Shown here piece after piece: positions 1 through 7,277 of a DNA stretch of 15,781 nt. The DNA comes from JANYCG01 sp031431035 (GTDB lineage: Bacteria > Pseudomonadota > Gammaproteobacteria > Burkholderiales > Burkholderiaceae_C). The stretch is from positions 1-15,781 of the forward strand of contig JANPCR010000114.1 in NCBI GenBank assembly GCA_031431035.1, written 5' to 3'. Made by a program: the position numbers and the translations under genes. The notes under the pieces were generated by a model that ran no database searches, was not told the origin of the DNA, and worked only from the letters and a program-made list of their open reading frames with translations. Within the stretch, counting starts at the first letter, position 1; each line of letters opens with the position of its first letter.

Positions 1-468
1 GTTCTCGTCACCTTTGATGTCTCGCTCAAGCTTCATCTGTTCTTTGGGGAACAGAGGCGTCAAATTCTCGAACATCACCTTGTGTTTGTTTTCTTCAGGC
101 CCTCCACCGTTGACCCGGTCGAGCTTGTTCAAGGCAAAGTAGCGTTCGCCGTCTTTGGGGGTGCGCACCTCGCCTTCGATCATGTCGCCGGTGTGCAAAT
201 TGAAGCGGCGAACCTGGCTCGGGCTGATGTAGATGTCATCAGTACTGGCGGTATAGCTCGTGTCCGGACTGCGCAAAAAGCCAAAACCGTCGGGCAATAT
301 CTCCAGCACACCGTCCGCAATGATTTGCTCACCTGTGCGGGCACGCTTTTTGATGATTGCAAACATCAGCTCCTGCTTGCGCATGCGGCCGGTGTTTTCA
401 ATTTCAAGCTCTTCAGCCTGCTTGAGGACTTCCGAGACGTGCAGTGCCTTGAGTTCGTTTAAATGCAT
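1..468 (-). CDS. rho: Transcription termination factor Rho, N-terminal part (gene runs off the left edge)
   Basis: Rho is the hexameric RNA-dependent ATPase that binds C-rich unstructured RNA (rut sites) and terminates transcription in the cytoplasm. The 156 visible residues cover the N-terminal helical domain (about 1-47, starting MHLNELKALHV) and the cold-shock-type primary RNA-binding domain. That domain shows the RNP1-like DGFGFLR (60-66), DDIYISPSQVRRF (77-89) and TGDMIEGEVR (93-102). The family is about 420 residues, so the ATPase domain with its Walker motifs lies outside the window. The ATG at 468-466 is preceded by AGAGGG (477-482 on the minus strand) with 8 bases of spacing, and the N-terminus matches Rho from related betaproteobacteria as I recall them. 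It lies downstream of trxA, the usual bacterial order. The long C-rich leader suggests autogenous control. Identification is very secure. Confidence 0.97.
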   Translation of the reverse strand, partial: MHLNELKALHVSEVLKQAEELEIENTGRMRKQELMFAIIKKRARTGEQIIADGVLEILPDGFGFLRSPDTSYTASTDDIYISPSQVRRFNLHTGDMIEGEVRTPKDGERYFALNKLDRVNGGGPEENKHKVMFENLTPLFPKEQMKLERDIKGDEN

Positions 469-508
469 GGAGTGAACCCTCTAGGGGCGTTGTATGCGAA
501 TTTCACAG

Positions 509-546
509 AAAAATTCAGGGGGAGAATTGAGGAGCAATAACCTGAA
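509..546 (-). promoter_or_regulatory. Hairpin plus U-run in the rho leader (possible attenuator)
   Basis: Read on the minus strand, TTCAGG (546-541) pairs with CCTGAA (519-514), and TTTTT (513-509) follows at once. The 21-base loop contains the C-rich, G-poor CTCCTCAATTCTCCCCC. The stem is only 6 bp with a large loop, so it would be a weak intrinsic terminator. The C-rich loop is also what a Rho-binding rut element looks like. In E. coli rho is known to be autoregulated by attenuation in its leader; extending that to this leader is inference. Confidence 0.35.
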
Positions 547-676
547 GAAAAACAAAAATTGGGGGGTTTTTCCAGCCGGAAGGACTGGGTGCCACGACTA
601 AATTCCTAGCCGGAAGCTCGAACTGATCTTGGGTCAGAATCAGTGAACTTAGCGAATTATGACAGGAAAATACGCG

Positions 677-697
677 GCCTTGGTGCAACGCCAAGGC
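677..697 (-). terminator. Stem-loop just downstream of trxA
   Basis: A perfect 7-bp inverted repeat, GCCTTGG (677-683) and CCAAGGC (691-697), encloses a 7-base loop 18 bases past the trxA stop. On the minus strand the stem is followed by CGCGTATTTTCC, so the T-run is short and displaced by several bases. It could be a leaky terminator, a processing site, or a 3' stabilising stem that lowers read-through from trxA into rho. It is not a canonical strong terminator. Confidence 0.4.
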
Positions 698-715
698 TCG
701 CTCGGAACATTGTGC

Positions 716-1072
716 TTAGCGGGAAGCTTGGACGACCGGGTCAGCGAGCTGCTGGTCGATGAACGCGGTCATTTGGGCTTTGCTCATGGCGCCCACCTTG
801 GTAGCCGCCAACTGGCCATCTTTGAAGAGCATGAGCGTGGGAATGCCCCGAATTCCAAATTTGGCTGGAATGTCGCGGTTTTCATCAACATTCATTTTGG
901 CAATGCTGAGTTTGCCCGCATAGGTCGCCGACAATTCGTCGAGGATTGGCGCAATCATTTTGCAAGGGCCGCACCATTCGGCCCAGTAATCAACCAGCAC
1001 GGGCTGCTTGCTTTGAAGCACGTCGGCCTCAAAACTGACATCTGAGACATGTTTGATGAGTTCGCTTGCCAT
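716..1072 (-). CDS. trxA: Thioredoxin 1
   Basis: This is a small cytoplasmic disulfide reductase that gives electrons to ribonucleotide reductase, PAPS reductase and methionine sulfoxide reductase, and is itself reduced by thioredoxin reductase. The 118-residue product has the thioredoxin active site WCGPCK with cysteines at 34 and 37. It also has the preceding buried Asp (VDYWAEW, D28) and the cis-proline loop GIRGIPTL (P78). The usual length is about 108; the extra residues are a C-terminal tail. A longer reading from 1144 is open, but the start at 1072 is preferred: it has AAGGAA at 1079-1084 six bases upstream, and the protein then begins MASELIKHVSD as thioredoxins do. It is divergent from addB and followed by rho on the same strand. 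Confidence 0.96.
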   Translation of the reverse strand: MASELIKHVSDVSFEADVLQSKQPVLVDYWAEWCGPCKMIAPILDELSATYAGKLSIAKMNVDENRDIPAKFGIRGIPTLMLFKDGQLAATKVGAMSKAQMTAFIDQQLADPVVQASR

Positions 1073-1170
1073 GGTGGATTCCTTTGTAGATAGAGGGAAT
1101 GGGTGTCGGTGACAGTAAAGTGGGGAAATTGTGACAGAAACCAAGGTGCACTACCGAGGGAGCAAATGCT
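1073..1170. promoter_or_regulatory. Divergent trxA / addB intergenic region with a GTGACAG direct repeat
   Basis: These 98 bases must hold the start signals for trxA leftward and probably for addBA rightward. I see no convincing -35/-10 pair on either strand. GTGACAG occurs twice in the same orientation, at 1109-1115 and 1131-1137, 22 bases apart, or about two helical turns. That would place two protein-binding sites on one DNA face, but a 7-base repeat may be chance. The addB ribosome binding site GAGGGAG is at 1156-1162, 8 bases before its ATG. Confidence 0.45.
1079..1084 (-). promoter_or_regulatory. Ribosome binding site that fixes the trxA start
   Basis: On the minus strand AAGGAA lies 6 bases before the ATG at 1072-1070. 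The alternative upstream ATG at 1144 would add 24 residues with no thioredoxin similarity, so this site decides the start. Confidence 0.75.
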
Positions 1171-3759
1171 ATGGTTGAAATAGCAAAAAAGCATCATGCC
1201 TTGCTGGCATGGCGTGAGGCGATCGCTCGCATTCAATTGGAAGTCTCCCGATTTGAGGCGCACCCGTCTCGCGTTGTTGTGCTTTTGCCTTACGCACAAT
1301 TGATGACTGAGGCCAAAGCCGCCTGGAAAGAGTATGCGATAGATCAGGAAACTGCACATTTTTTACCCAGGTTTGAAACCACCCAAAACTGGACTTTGAG
1401 CCTGGGCAGCTGTACCCCGGCGCTACATGACCTGCGCCTGGACGCTGCCATTGACGTGTTGACCGCGGCTAGGCTTTTGGCTGGAGCGGGCTTGACTGAG
1501 TATGCAAAACTGATGGCACCTCGACTGATGGAGGCCACCTGGGAATTGGCCAAAGTGGTTGCTGCGGTGCCTCCCGATGGGCGAACCGCCTGGGCATTGC
1601 AGGCTGCCAAAGCGCTCAGTGCGGGGTTTGATTCGAGTTTTGATGGTGACGCTGAGGTTCTGGCAATTGAAGGCGCAATCGGCCGCATTGCACTGGCATG
1701 GGCTGCCAACTCTGGCTATGTCACTGATAGACTTTTCGCGCAGACGCCCGACTTGTTGGTTGTACTTGAGGGCTTTTTGGTTGAGCCATTGGCCAATGCT
1801 CTGAAGACTGGTTTAGGCGAGCGTGGCATTGGGTTCGCATTTGAGCCTGATTGTGCAGATGTTGCTCCCGAGAGGCTGACTGGTGTAGCCGTCCATCAGT
1901 TGCCTGACCCTGAGGAAGAGGCTCAAATGGCCGCCGCTTGCGTCCTGAATCACTTGAACGAGGGCCGCACACCGGTAGGTTTGGTTGCGGTAGATCGCCT
2001 ATTGACTCGGAGAATCCGAGCCATGCTGGGCGAGCAAGGCGTTTCTGTTCGCGATGAGACAGGTTGGAAGCTGTCCACAACTCGGGCGGCTGCCACGGTG
2101 ATGGCGTTGCTGCGCGCTTGCCCACGAGATGCGTCGTCGGACCAAGTGCTGGACTGGCTCAAAGGGGCTCCCGCCTTTGCGGGCAATGCACTGCTGAACA
2201 TTGAAGTTTCGCTGCGCAAAACTGCGCTTCGCGACTGGCACCAGTTCGGAAGCTTCAAAATTGACAAGGCGCATGCGGACGGCACGCAGGGCCAACCTGC
2301 CGCCTTCGTCCCCCTGGCAGCGCTGGTCAAAGAGGTCGATAAATTGCGGGCCAAATTGATCGCCAAGCGGTCGCTGAGCCAATGGATTGAAGACCTTCGC
2401 GAAGTATTGCAAACGGCAGGGCATTGGACGCCTCTAAGCCAGGACAATGCGGGCCAAGCTGTGTTGAAGGCATTGCGCCTTAGTGAAGATGCGCAAGAAT
2501 TTGAGCCGTTTTCAGGTGCCACCAGCGCCGATGACTTCATGGATTGGGTGTCGCACACGCTGGAGGCCGCCAGCTTCAACCCAGCCCACCCGGATACCCC
2601 GCAAGTTGTCATTTTGCCTTTGAGTCAGCTCTTGGGGCGCGCTTTGCCGGCTGTCGTCCTGCCGGGGTGTGATGAACAGAATTTGACTCTTGCCCCTCAG
2701 GTGACTGGGTCATGGACGCGCAAACAGCGTGAAGTTTTGGGTCTGGCGTCCCCCGAGGAACTCGCTAACGTCACGCGCAAAGCTTGGCGCTACGCCCTAA
2801 AGTCACCACAGCTCGACCTGCTGTACCGTGCCTGTGACGGCGGCGAGCGCACTATGCCGAGCCCTTTGCTTCAATTGATGCTGCTGCAAGTGAATGTTTC
2901 CCCTGCAGCGGATGCCCGAATTCGCCGCGACCTGGATTTCAAGGCAATGTCCATGCCGCGCCCAAATGGAATGGGCTTGCCCTTAGCCCGTTTGTCGTCC
3001 AGTGCCTACGAAGACATGCGTCGCTGCCCCTACCGGTTTTTCGCGCTGCGTCAGCTTAAATTGGCGGAAACACAGGAACTAGAAACCGACCTGAGCAAGC
3101 GAGACTTCGGCAACTGGATGCACGGTACGCTGAAGCGTTTCCAGGATGCATTGCTGTCGCAGCCTTTGGCAGACTTCGTTCAGCGACAGACGTTGATGGA
3201 CGTTGCGGCGAACCAGTCTTTGCTGGAACTGGCGTTTTCAAAGGCTGAATTTTTGCCCTTCACCGCAGGCTGGCCGCGCCTGCGTGACGGCTATTTGCGA
3301 TGGCTCGCCGTTCACGAGGCCAATGGAGCTCACTACACCCAAGGCGAGGTCTGGCACGAAATTGAGCTGGGTGAATTGACCTTGATCGGCAAAATTGACC
3401 GCATCGATCGGTTGGCTGACGGTACCTCAATGGTGATTGACTACAAAACCGAGGCTGCGACGATGACCGCCAATCGCGTCAAGGGCGACGCAGAAGACAC
3501 CCAACTTGCCTTTTATGCCGCGCTGCTAAGTGACGACACGTTGGCTGGTGCCTATGTGAACATCGGCGAAAAGGAAATCACCAAAACCTACAACCAGCCT
3601 GACATCGTGATCCAGCGTGACCAGTTGATAGAAGGAATCTTGAGCGACATGAGCCGACTGAACGAGGGTGCTGCGTTGCCAGCCATGGGCGAGGGAAGCG
3701 CCTGCGATTTTTGCGCCGCACGCGGTTTGTGCCGCAAAGACTTCTGGACGCCAGCATGA
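1171..3759 (+). CDS. addB: AddB-type helicase-nuclease subunit, PD-(D/E)XK nuclease with iron-sulfur cysteines
   Basis: This is the partner of AddA in the AddAB complex, which resects double-strand DNA ends and loads RecA. The 862-residue protein has a degenerate helicase-like N-terminal region. The strand at 34-40 (RVVVLLP), where a P-loop would be expected, lacks GxGKT, as in proteobacterial AddB. The second helicase-like segment (about 243-315) has the AddB-like RRIRAMLGEQGVSVRDETG. The C-terminal nuclease shows FGNWMHGTLKRF (H651), KIDRID (D743), VIDYKT (D757, K759) and QLAFY (Q778, Y782). Cysteine 619 (RRCPYRF) plus C845-x2-C848-x5-C854 match the 4Fe-4S staple known in Bacillus AddB. It is short for an AddB (about 1000-1160 in other groups). 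The start at 1171 has a good ribosome binding site. Its stop overlaps the addA start by ATGA, which implies translational coupling. Confidence 0.9.
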   Translation: MVEIAKKHHALLAWREAIARIQLEVSRFEAHPSRVVVLLPYAQLMTEAKAAWKEYAIDQETAHFLPRFETTQNWTLSLGSCTPALHDLRLDAAIDVLTAARLLAGAGLTEYAKLMAPRLMEATWELAKVVAAVPPDGRTAWALQAAKALSAGFDSSFDGDAEVLAIEGAIGRIALAWAANSGYVTDRLFAQTPDLLVVLEGFLVEPLANALKTGLGERGIGFAFEPDCADVAPERLTGVAVHQLPDPEEEAQMAAACVLNHLNEGRTPVGLVAVDRLLTRRIRAMLGEQGVSVRDETGWKLSTTRAAATVMALLRACPRDASSDQVLDWLKGAPAFAGNALLNIEVSLRKTALRDWHQFGSFKIDKAHADGTQGQPAAFVPLAALVKEVDKLRAKLIAKRSLSQWIEDLREVLQTAGHWTPLSQDNAGQAVLKALRLSEDAQEFEPFSGATSADDFMDWVSHTLEAASFNPAHPDTPQVVILPLSQLLGRALPAVVLPGCDEQNLTLAPQVTGSWTRKQREVLGLASPEELANVTRKAWRYALKSPQLDLLYRACDGGERTMPSPLLQLMLLQVNVSPAADARIRRDLDFKAMSMPRPNGMGLPLARLSSSAYEDMRRCPYRFFALRQLKLAETQELETDLSKRDFGNWMHGTLKRFQDALLSQPLADFVQRQTLMDVAANQSLLELAFSKAEFLPFTAGWPRLRDGYLRWLAVHEANGAHYTQGEVWHEIELGELTLIGKIDRIDRLADGTSMVIDYKTEAATMTANRVKGDAEDTQLAFYAALLSDDTLAGAYVNIGEKEITKTYNQPDIVIQRDQLIEGILSDMSRLNEGAALPAMGEGSACDFCAARGLCRKDFWTPA

Positions 3760-6700
3760 CCAACTTGGTGACTGACCAGGCAGTGGCCTATCGGCGAAAC
3801 GGGCAGGGTGTGAGCGCCCAGAGCTTTTATGCCATTGCCTGCGAACCCAAGCGCAATGTGGCTATTGAAGCTTGCGCTGGCGCTGGCAAGACCTGGATGC
3901 TGGTGTCCCGTATTGTGCGCGCGTTGCTGGATGGGTTTGACCCAGTTGCTGGCATGGACAAGCTCTCTGCAGATGAAATTTTGGCGATCACATTCACCAA
4001 GCGCTCGGCGGGCGAAATGCGTGAACGGCTGAATGACTGGCTTGACGTGTTTGCAAAGGCAGACCAGGCAAGCTTGCTTGAAGAATTAAAGATTCGTGGC
4101 GTGGCGATTCCAGACGATCCAGTCCATCAGGCACGGTTGACCACGGCTTTGTCAAGCTTGTTCGAGAGCCTATTGGCAGGTGGACGGCAGGTGCAAATTC
4201 GCACCTTTCACAGCTGGTTTGCGGCGATATTGCGCAGCGCACCCATTGCCGTTTTGCAGCAACTGGGCTTGCCACAAGTTTATGATTTACTGGAAGATGA
4301 CAAAGGGGCCAAAGCACAGGTTTGGCGCCCCTTCTACAGGTCGCTCGTTGGCAATGCCGATCTGTTGGCTGATTTCACTGATCTGGTGCACGAGCATGGG
4401 CGGTTTCAGGCGGACAAAGCCTTGCGAACCGCGCTGGACAAGCGGGCCGAGTTTGACTTGGCTGACGCACGGGGTGTGGTGGAGCGTTCCGTTGTGCATT
4501 TTTCAAAGCAGTTCCCCGAGTTTGCAGGCTTTGCGAGGGTTGATGACTGGCTATTGGCTGACGATTCCAATTGGAAGATTTTGCAAGCTGCAGCCATCGC
4601 ATTGGGGCAAGCCAAGGCAGTCACTTATTCTGCCAAGGGTCAGGAACTTGAAATGGCGCTCACGGCCAAAGACTTGGATGGCGCATTTGCAGCGCTGTTG
4701 ACCAAAGAAGGGACAGCCCGCAAGTTTGGCGACAAGATTGTGAATTTGGCTCATGTGCGAGCCGCCCAGGACTTGGTGCTGCGGGTGGTTGCGGGCCGCC
4801 ATCAGCACACCGCCTGGCTGCACCAGCAGCGCATGGCGCGGCTGAGTCGGGCCTTGATCGCCGCGTACGGGCAACTTAAGCGGTCTAGGGGCTGGGTCGA
4901 CATGAACGATGTGGAGCGCGCAGCTCGGGTGATGTTGGGCGATCCGGTGTTGTCGGGCTGGGTGCAAGTGCGTCTGGATGCCCGTATGCGCCATTTGCTG
5001 ATTGATGAATTTCAAGACACCAACCCTTTGCAATGGCAGGCGCTGTCATCCTGGCTTGGTAGTTACGCGGGCAGCGGCGCGGGGTCCGCGCCCAGCGTGT
5101 TTTTGGTGGGCGACCCCAAGCAAAGTATTTACCGGTTTCGTCGCGCTGAGCCGCAGGTTTTCAAAGCCGCGCAGACCTTTGTTCAAAATGGTTTGAATGG
5201 CGCATTGCTGGAGTGCGACCACACCAGGCGAAATGCCCGCCAAGTGATTGCAACGGTGAATGCCGTGATGGTGCAGGCGCAGCAATCCGGTGAGTTTGAG
5301 GGCTTTCGTGAACACACCTCAAGCGCCACCGAAGCGGGTTGCGTCTGTAAACTGCCGCCCATCCCGCGCGACGCGGTAGATGCTGGTGCGCGAGCGGACC
5401 TGCAGCCAGGCGAATGGCGGGACAGCCTGACGCAGCCCCAAAAAGTGCTCGAAGAGACACTGCGCACACTGGAAGCACGCCAAGCTGCGCAATGGATCGC
5501 CTTGCAAATTGACGGTGGATGCCTGCCGCAAGAAGTCATGGTGTTGGCACGCCAGCGCGCCAGCCTGGCACCGATGAAGGACGAATTGCAAAAGTTGGGT
5601 ATTGCCGCGCAAATTGGAGAAAAAACCGCACTTTACGACTGCTGTGAAGTGCAAGATGTGGTGGCACTGCTGGATGTACTGGTGTCGCCACAGCACGATT
5701 TGTCGTTAGCGCGGGTTCTCAAGTCCCCCTTGTTTGACCTGGACGATCAGGCCTTGGTTCAATTGGCGGTGCGTCAGCGGGTGCAAGCAGAACCCTGGTT
5801 TGACTTGCTGGGCCAAATGCCGCAATTTGATTCAATTGCGCCCGCCAAGCCAGAGGCGAAGGACGGTGAAGCGCCGCGCAGCTTGTCGCAAACTCTCAAG
5901 CGCTGGAAAGCCTGGGTTGATCAACTTCCCCCACACGATGCGCTGCAAGCGATCTTCGATGATGGCGATGTTTTGGCCCGCTACGCGGTGCGAACCGCGG
6001 CGGCCCAGCGCGACGCTGTTCTGTCCAACCTTCGCATGGTGTTGGCGGTGTCTCTGCAGTTGAACGGTGGGCGATTTTCAACCCCTTACGGCTTGGTTCG
6101 GGCACTGAAATCTGCCGATGTGAAAGCCCCCCCAGCCGTGGTGGCGACTGCGGTCAGACTGCTGACTGTGCACGGCGCGAAAGGCCTCGAAGCCGATGCC
6201 GTGTTGCTTTTAGACACTGATGCCAATGAGCGCAACGCGGACTCCATGGGCGTTTTGGTCGATTGGCCAGGTGAAAGTGCAGAGCCCGTCAAATTTGCGT
6301 TTTTGGTCAGCGAAAACGACCCGCCTGCCTGCGCAATCGACGAATTGGCGTTTGAACTCGCGCAACGTCAGCGCGAAGAAATCAACGCCCTTTATGTCGC
6401 CATGACCCGAGCGCGCAAGACCTTGGCAATTTCTAGTATTGAGCCATCGCGACCCAGCGGTCGCAGTTGGTGGGCACGCTTGACGGCGGTTGATTGGGTC
6501 GGGGCAGCACAAATGCACACCGCGGGCGCGAACCCACTTTATGATGCCCCCGCCAAGGCGGTGCCGGCTGCCATGCAGACTGGCAAGTCCATGACTTTTC
6601 AGTTGCAGGTTTTGCCTGTTTTGCGAGTCAAGGCAGAAGGTCTTGCTGTGGCGCATGTGCCGCTTCTTGCGAGTAGCGAGTTTCAACAATTGCCAGACAC

Positions 6701-7139
6701 GCTTGATTCATTGGCAGCCCGTCAAGGGCAGGCCATGCACAAACTGCTGGAATGGGGTGACCTAAATCCGCAAAACCAGGTGGCTGTGAGACGCGAATAC
6801 GACCTGGACGCACAGCAGATGCAAATTGCTCTGGACATGGCGAATCGAATCTTGACTGGAGCGGGAGCCTGGTGTTGGCAAAGGCACCAATTGAACTGGC
6901 AGGGCAATGAGGTTGAACTGGTTGCCGGAGGCGAAACGCTGCGGCTGGACCGGTTGGTGCAGCGCAAAGACAGCCTGGATTGGTGGGTGCTGGATTACAA
7001 ATCAAACGGGCGGCCCCAGCAAGATTCGGCCCTGGTCGCCCAATTGACGCGCTACCGTGATGCGGTGCAATCGATTTACCCGCAGCAGCTTGTGAAGGCC
7101 GCTTTTTTGACGGGAAACGGTGAATTAGTGATGCTATAA
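3756..7139 (+). CDS. addA: AddA helicase-nuclease (UvrD/RecB-type SF1A helicase with C-terminal nuclease)
   Basis: This is the motor subunit of AddAB: a 3'-5' ATP-dependent DNA helicase fused to a nuclease that acts on double-strand breaks. In the 1127 residues I see Walker A AGAGKT (41-46), motif Ia AITFTKRSAGEM (77-88), TFHSWF (150-155), Walker B LLIDEFQDTNPLQW (414-427), motif III VGDPKQSIYRFR (451-462), motif IV around TRRNARQV (490-497), motif V TVHGAKGLE (804-812) and motif VI INALYVAMTRAR (876-887). The nuclease has H995 (GQAMHKLLE), D1065, VLDYKS (D1080, K1082) and Q1096/Y1100. All key residues are present, so the enzyme should be active. The ATG at 3756 overlaps the addB stop; a longer frame from 3711 would lie inside addB and is less likely. 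A Gly/Ser-rich linker lies between motifs II and III (about 436-446). Confidence 0.94.
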   Translation: MTNLVTDQAVAYRRNGQGVSAQSFYAIACEPKRNVAIEACAGAGKTWMLVSRIVRALLDGFDPVAGMDKLSADEILAITFTKRSAGEMRERLNDWLDVFAKADQASLLEELKIRGVAIPDDPVHQARLTTALSSLFESLLAGGRQVQIRTFHSWFAAILRSAPIAVLQQLGLPQVYDLLEDDKGAKAQVWRPFYRSLVGNADLLADFTDLVHEHGRFQADKALRTALDKRAEFDLADARGVVERSVVHFSKQFPEFAGFARVDDWLLADDSNWKILQAAAIALGQAKAVTYSAKGQELEMALTAKDLDGAFAALLTKEGTARKFGDKIVNLAHVRAAQDLVLRVVAGRHQHTAWLHQQRMARLSRALIAAYGQLKRSRGWVDMNDVERAARVMLGDPVLSGWVQVRLDARMRHLLIDEFQDTNPLQWQALSSWLGSYAGSGAGSAPSVFLVGDPKQSIYRFRRAEPQVFKAAQTFVQNGLNGALLECDHTRRNARQVIATVNAVMVQAQQSGEFEGFREHTSSATEAGCVCKLPPIPRDAVDAGARADLQPGEWRDSLTQPQKVLEETLRTLEARQAAQWIALQIDGGCLPQEVMVLARQRASLAPMKDELQKLGIAAQIGEKTALYDCCEVQDVVALLDVLVSPQHDLSLARVLKSPLFDLDDQALVQLAVRQRVQAEPWFDLLGQMPQFDSIAPAKPEAKDGEAPRSLSQTLKRWKAWVDQLPPHDALQAIFDDGDVLARYAVRTAAAQRDAVLSNLRMVLAVSLQLNGGRFSTPYGLVRALKSADVKAPPAVVATAVRLLTVHGAKGLEADAVLLLDTDANERNADSMGVLVDWPGESAEPVKFAFLVSENDPPACAIDELAFELAQRQREEINALYVAMTRARKTLAISSIEPSRPSGRSWWARLTAVDWVGAAQMHTAGANPLYDAPAKAVPAAMQTGKSMTFQLQVLPVLRVKAEGLAVAHVPLLASSEFQQLPDTLDSLAARQGQAMHKLLEWGDLNPQNQVAVRREYDLDAQQMQIALDMANRILTGAGAWCWQRHQLNWQGNEVELVAGGETLRLDRLVQRKDSLDWWVLDYKSNGRPQQDSALVAQLTRYRDAVQSIYPQQLVKAAFLTGNGELVML

Positions 7140-7277
7140 TAATAATAGCTAACTATTTACATAATTCGAGAGCTAGAGGCCTATTTCGTTCGTATTTTGC
7201 CTTTTTGGGCTACTTTGCGGTAACTTCATATCACCGGTGATATGAAGTCTTGCCCAAACCCATTAACCTGAATTTCA
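7140..7277. other. addA / flavoprotein intergenic gap
   Basis: These 138 bases are AT-rich just after addA. I see no intrinsic terminator with a T-run for addA; TAGCT (7146-7150) and AGCTA (7171-7175) could form only a 5-bp stem with a 20-base loop. The right half holds the 26-base palindrome. An in-frame ATG at 7242 is closed by TGA at 7269-7271 after nine codons, so it cannot extend the flavoprotein. Confidence 0.6.
7223..7248. repeat. Perfect 26-base palindrome nested in a second inverted repeat (probable operator)
   Basis: ACTTCATATCACC (7223-7235) is followed at once by its exact reverse complement (7236-7248), centred on CCGG. Outside it, TTTGGGC (7204-7210) pairs with GCCCAAA (7252-7258). 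No T-run follows on either strand, so it does not look like an intrinsic terminator. It ends 29 bases before the flavoprotein ATG, a normal place for the operator of a dimeric repressor. A poor promoter match, TTGCGG (7215-7220), 17 bases, TGATAT (7238-7243), overlaps it. The protein that might bind is unknown. Confidence 0.6.

Noticed and set aside
82..462. Plus-strand open frame of 126 codons opposite rho
   Set aside because: It is antisense to the Rho RNA-binding domain, with no independent support.
659..1045. Plus-strand open frame of 128 codons opposite trxA
   Set aside because: It is fully antisense to thioredoxin, which has an intact active site and ribosome binding site; there is no domain in the shadow frame.
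1085..1144. Longer thioredoxin beginning at 1144
   Set aside because: The extra 24 residues do not resemble thioredoxin, and the AAGGAA site directs initiation at 1072.
1950..2612. Minus-strand open frame of 220 codons opposite addB
   Set aside because: It is a shadow of addB, with Ser/Arg/Ala-rich sequence and no motifs.
1171..7139. addB-addA as a defence system (nuclease plus helicase pair)
   Set aside because: The helicase motifs, the AddB iron-sulfur cysteine pattern and placement beside trxA-rho fit the housekeeping AddAB repair enzyme; no defence genes are nearby.
7223..7248. Palindrome as an intrinsic terminator of addA or as a lox-type recombination site
   Set aside because: No T-run follows on either strand. 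The resemblance to lox arms is partial, the asymmetric spacer is missing, and no recombinase gene is near.
7242..7271. Nine-codon open frame (MKSCPNPLT) before the flavoprotein gene, as a leader peptide
   Set aside because: There is no Shine-Dalgarno at proper spacing, no run of regulatory codons, and its start falls inside the palindrome, so it is probably incidental.
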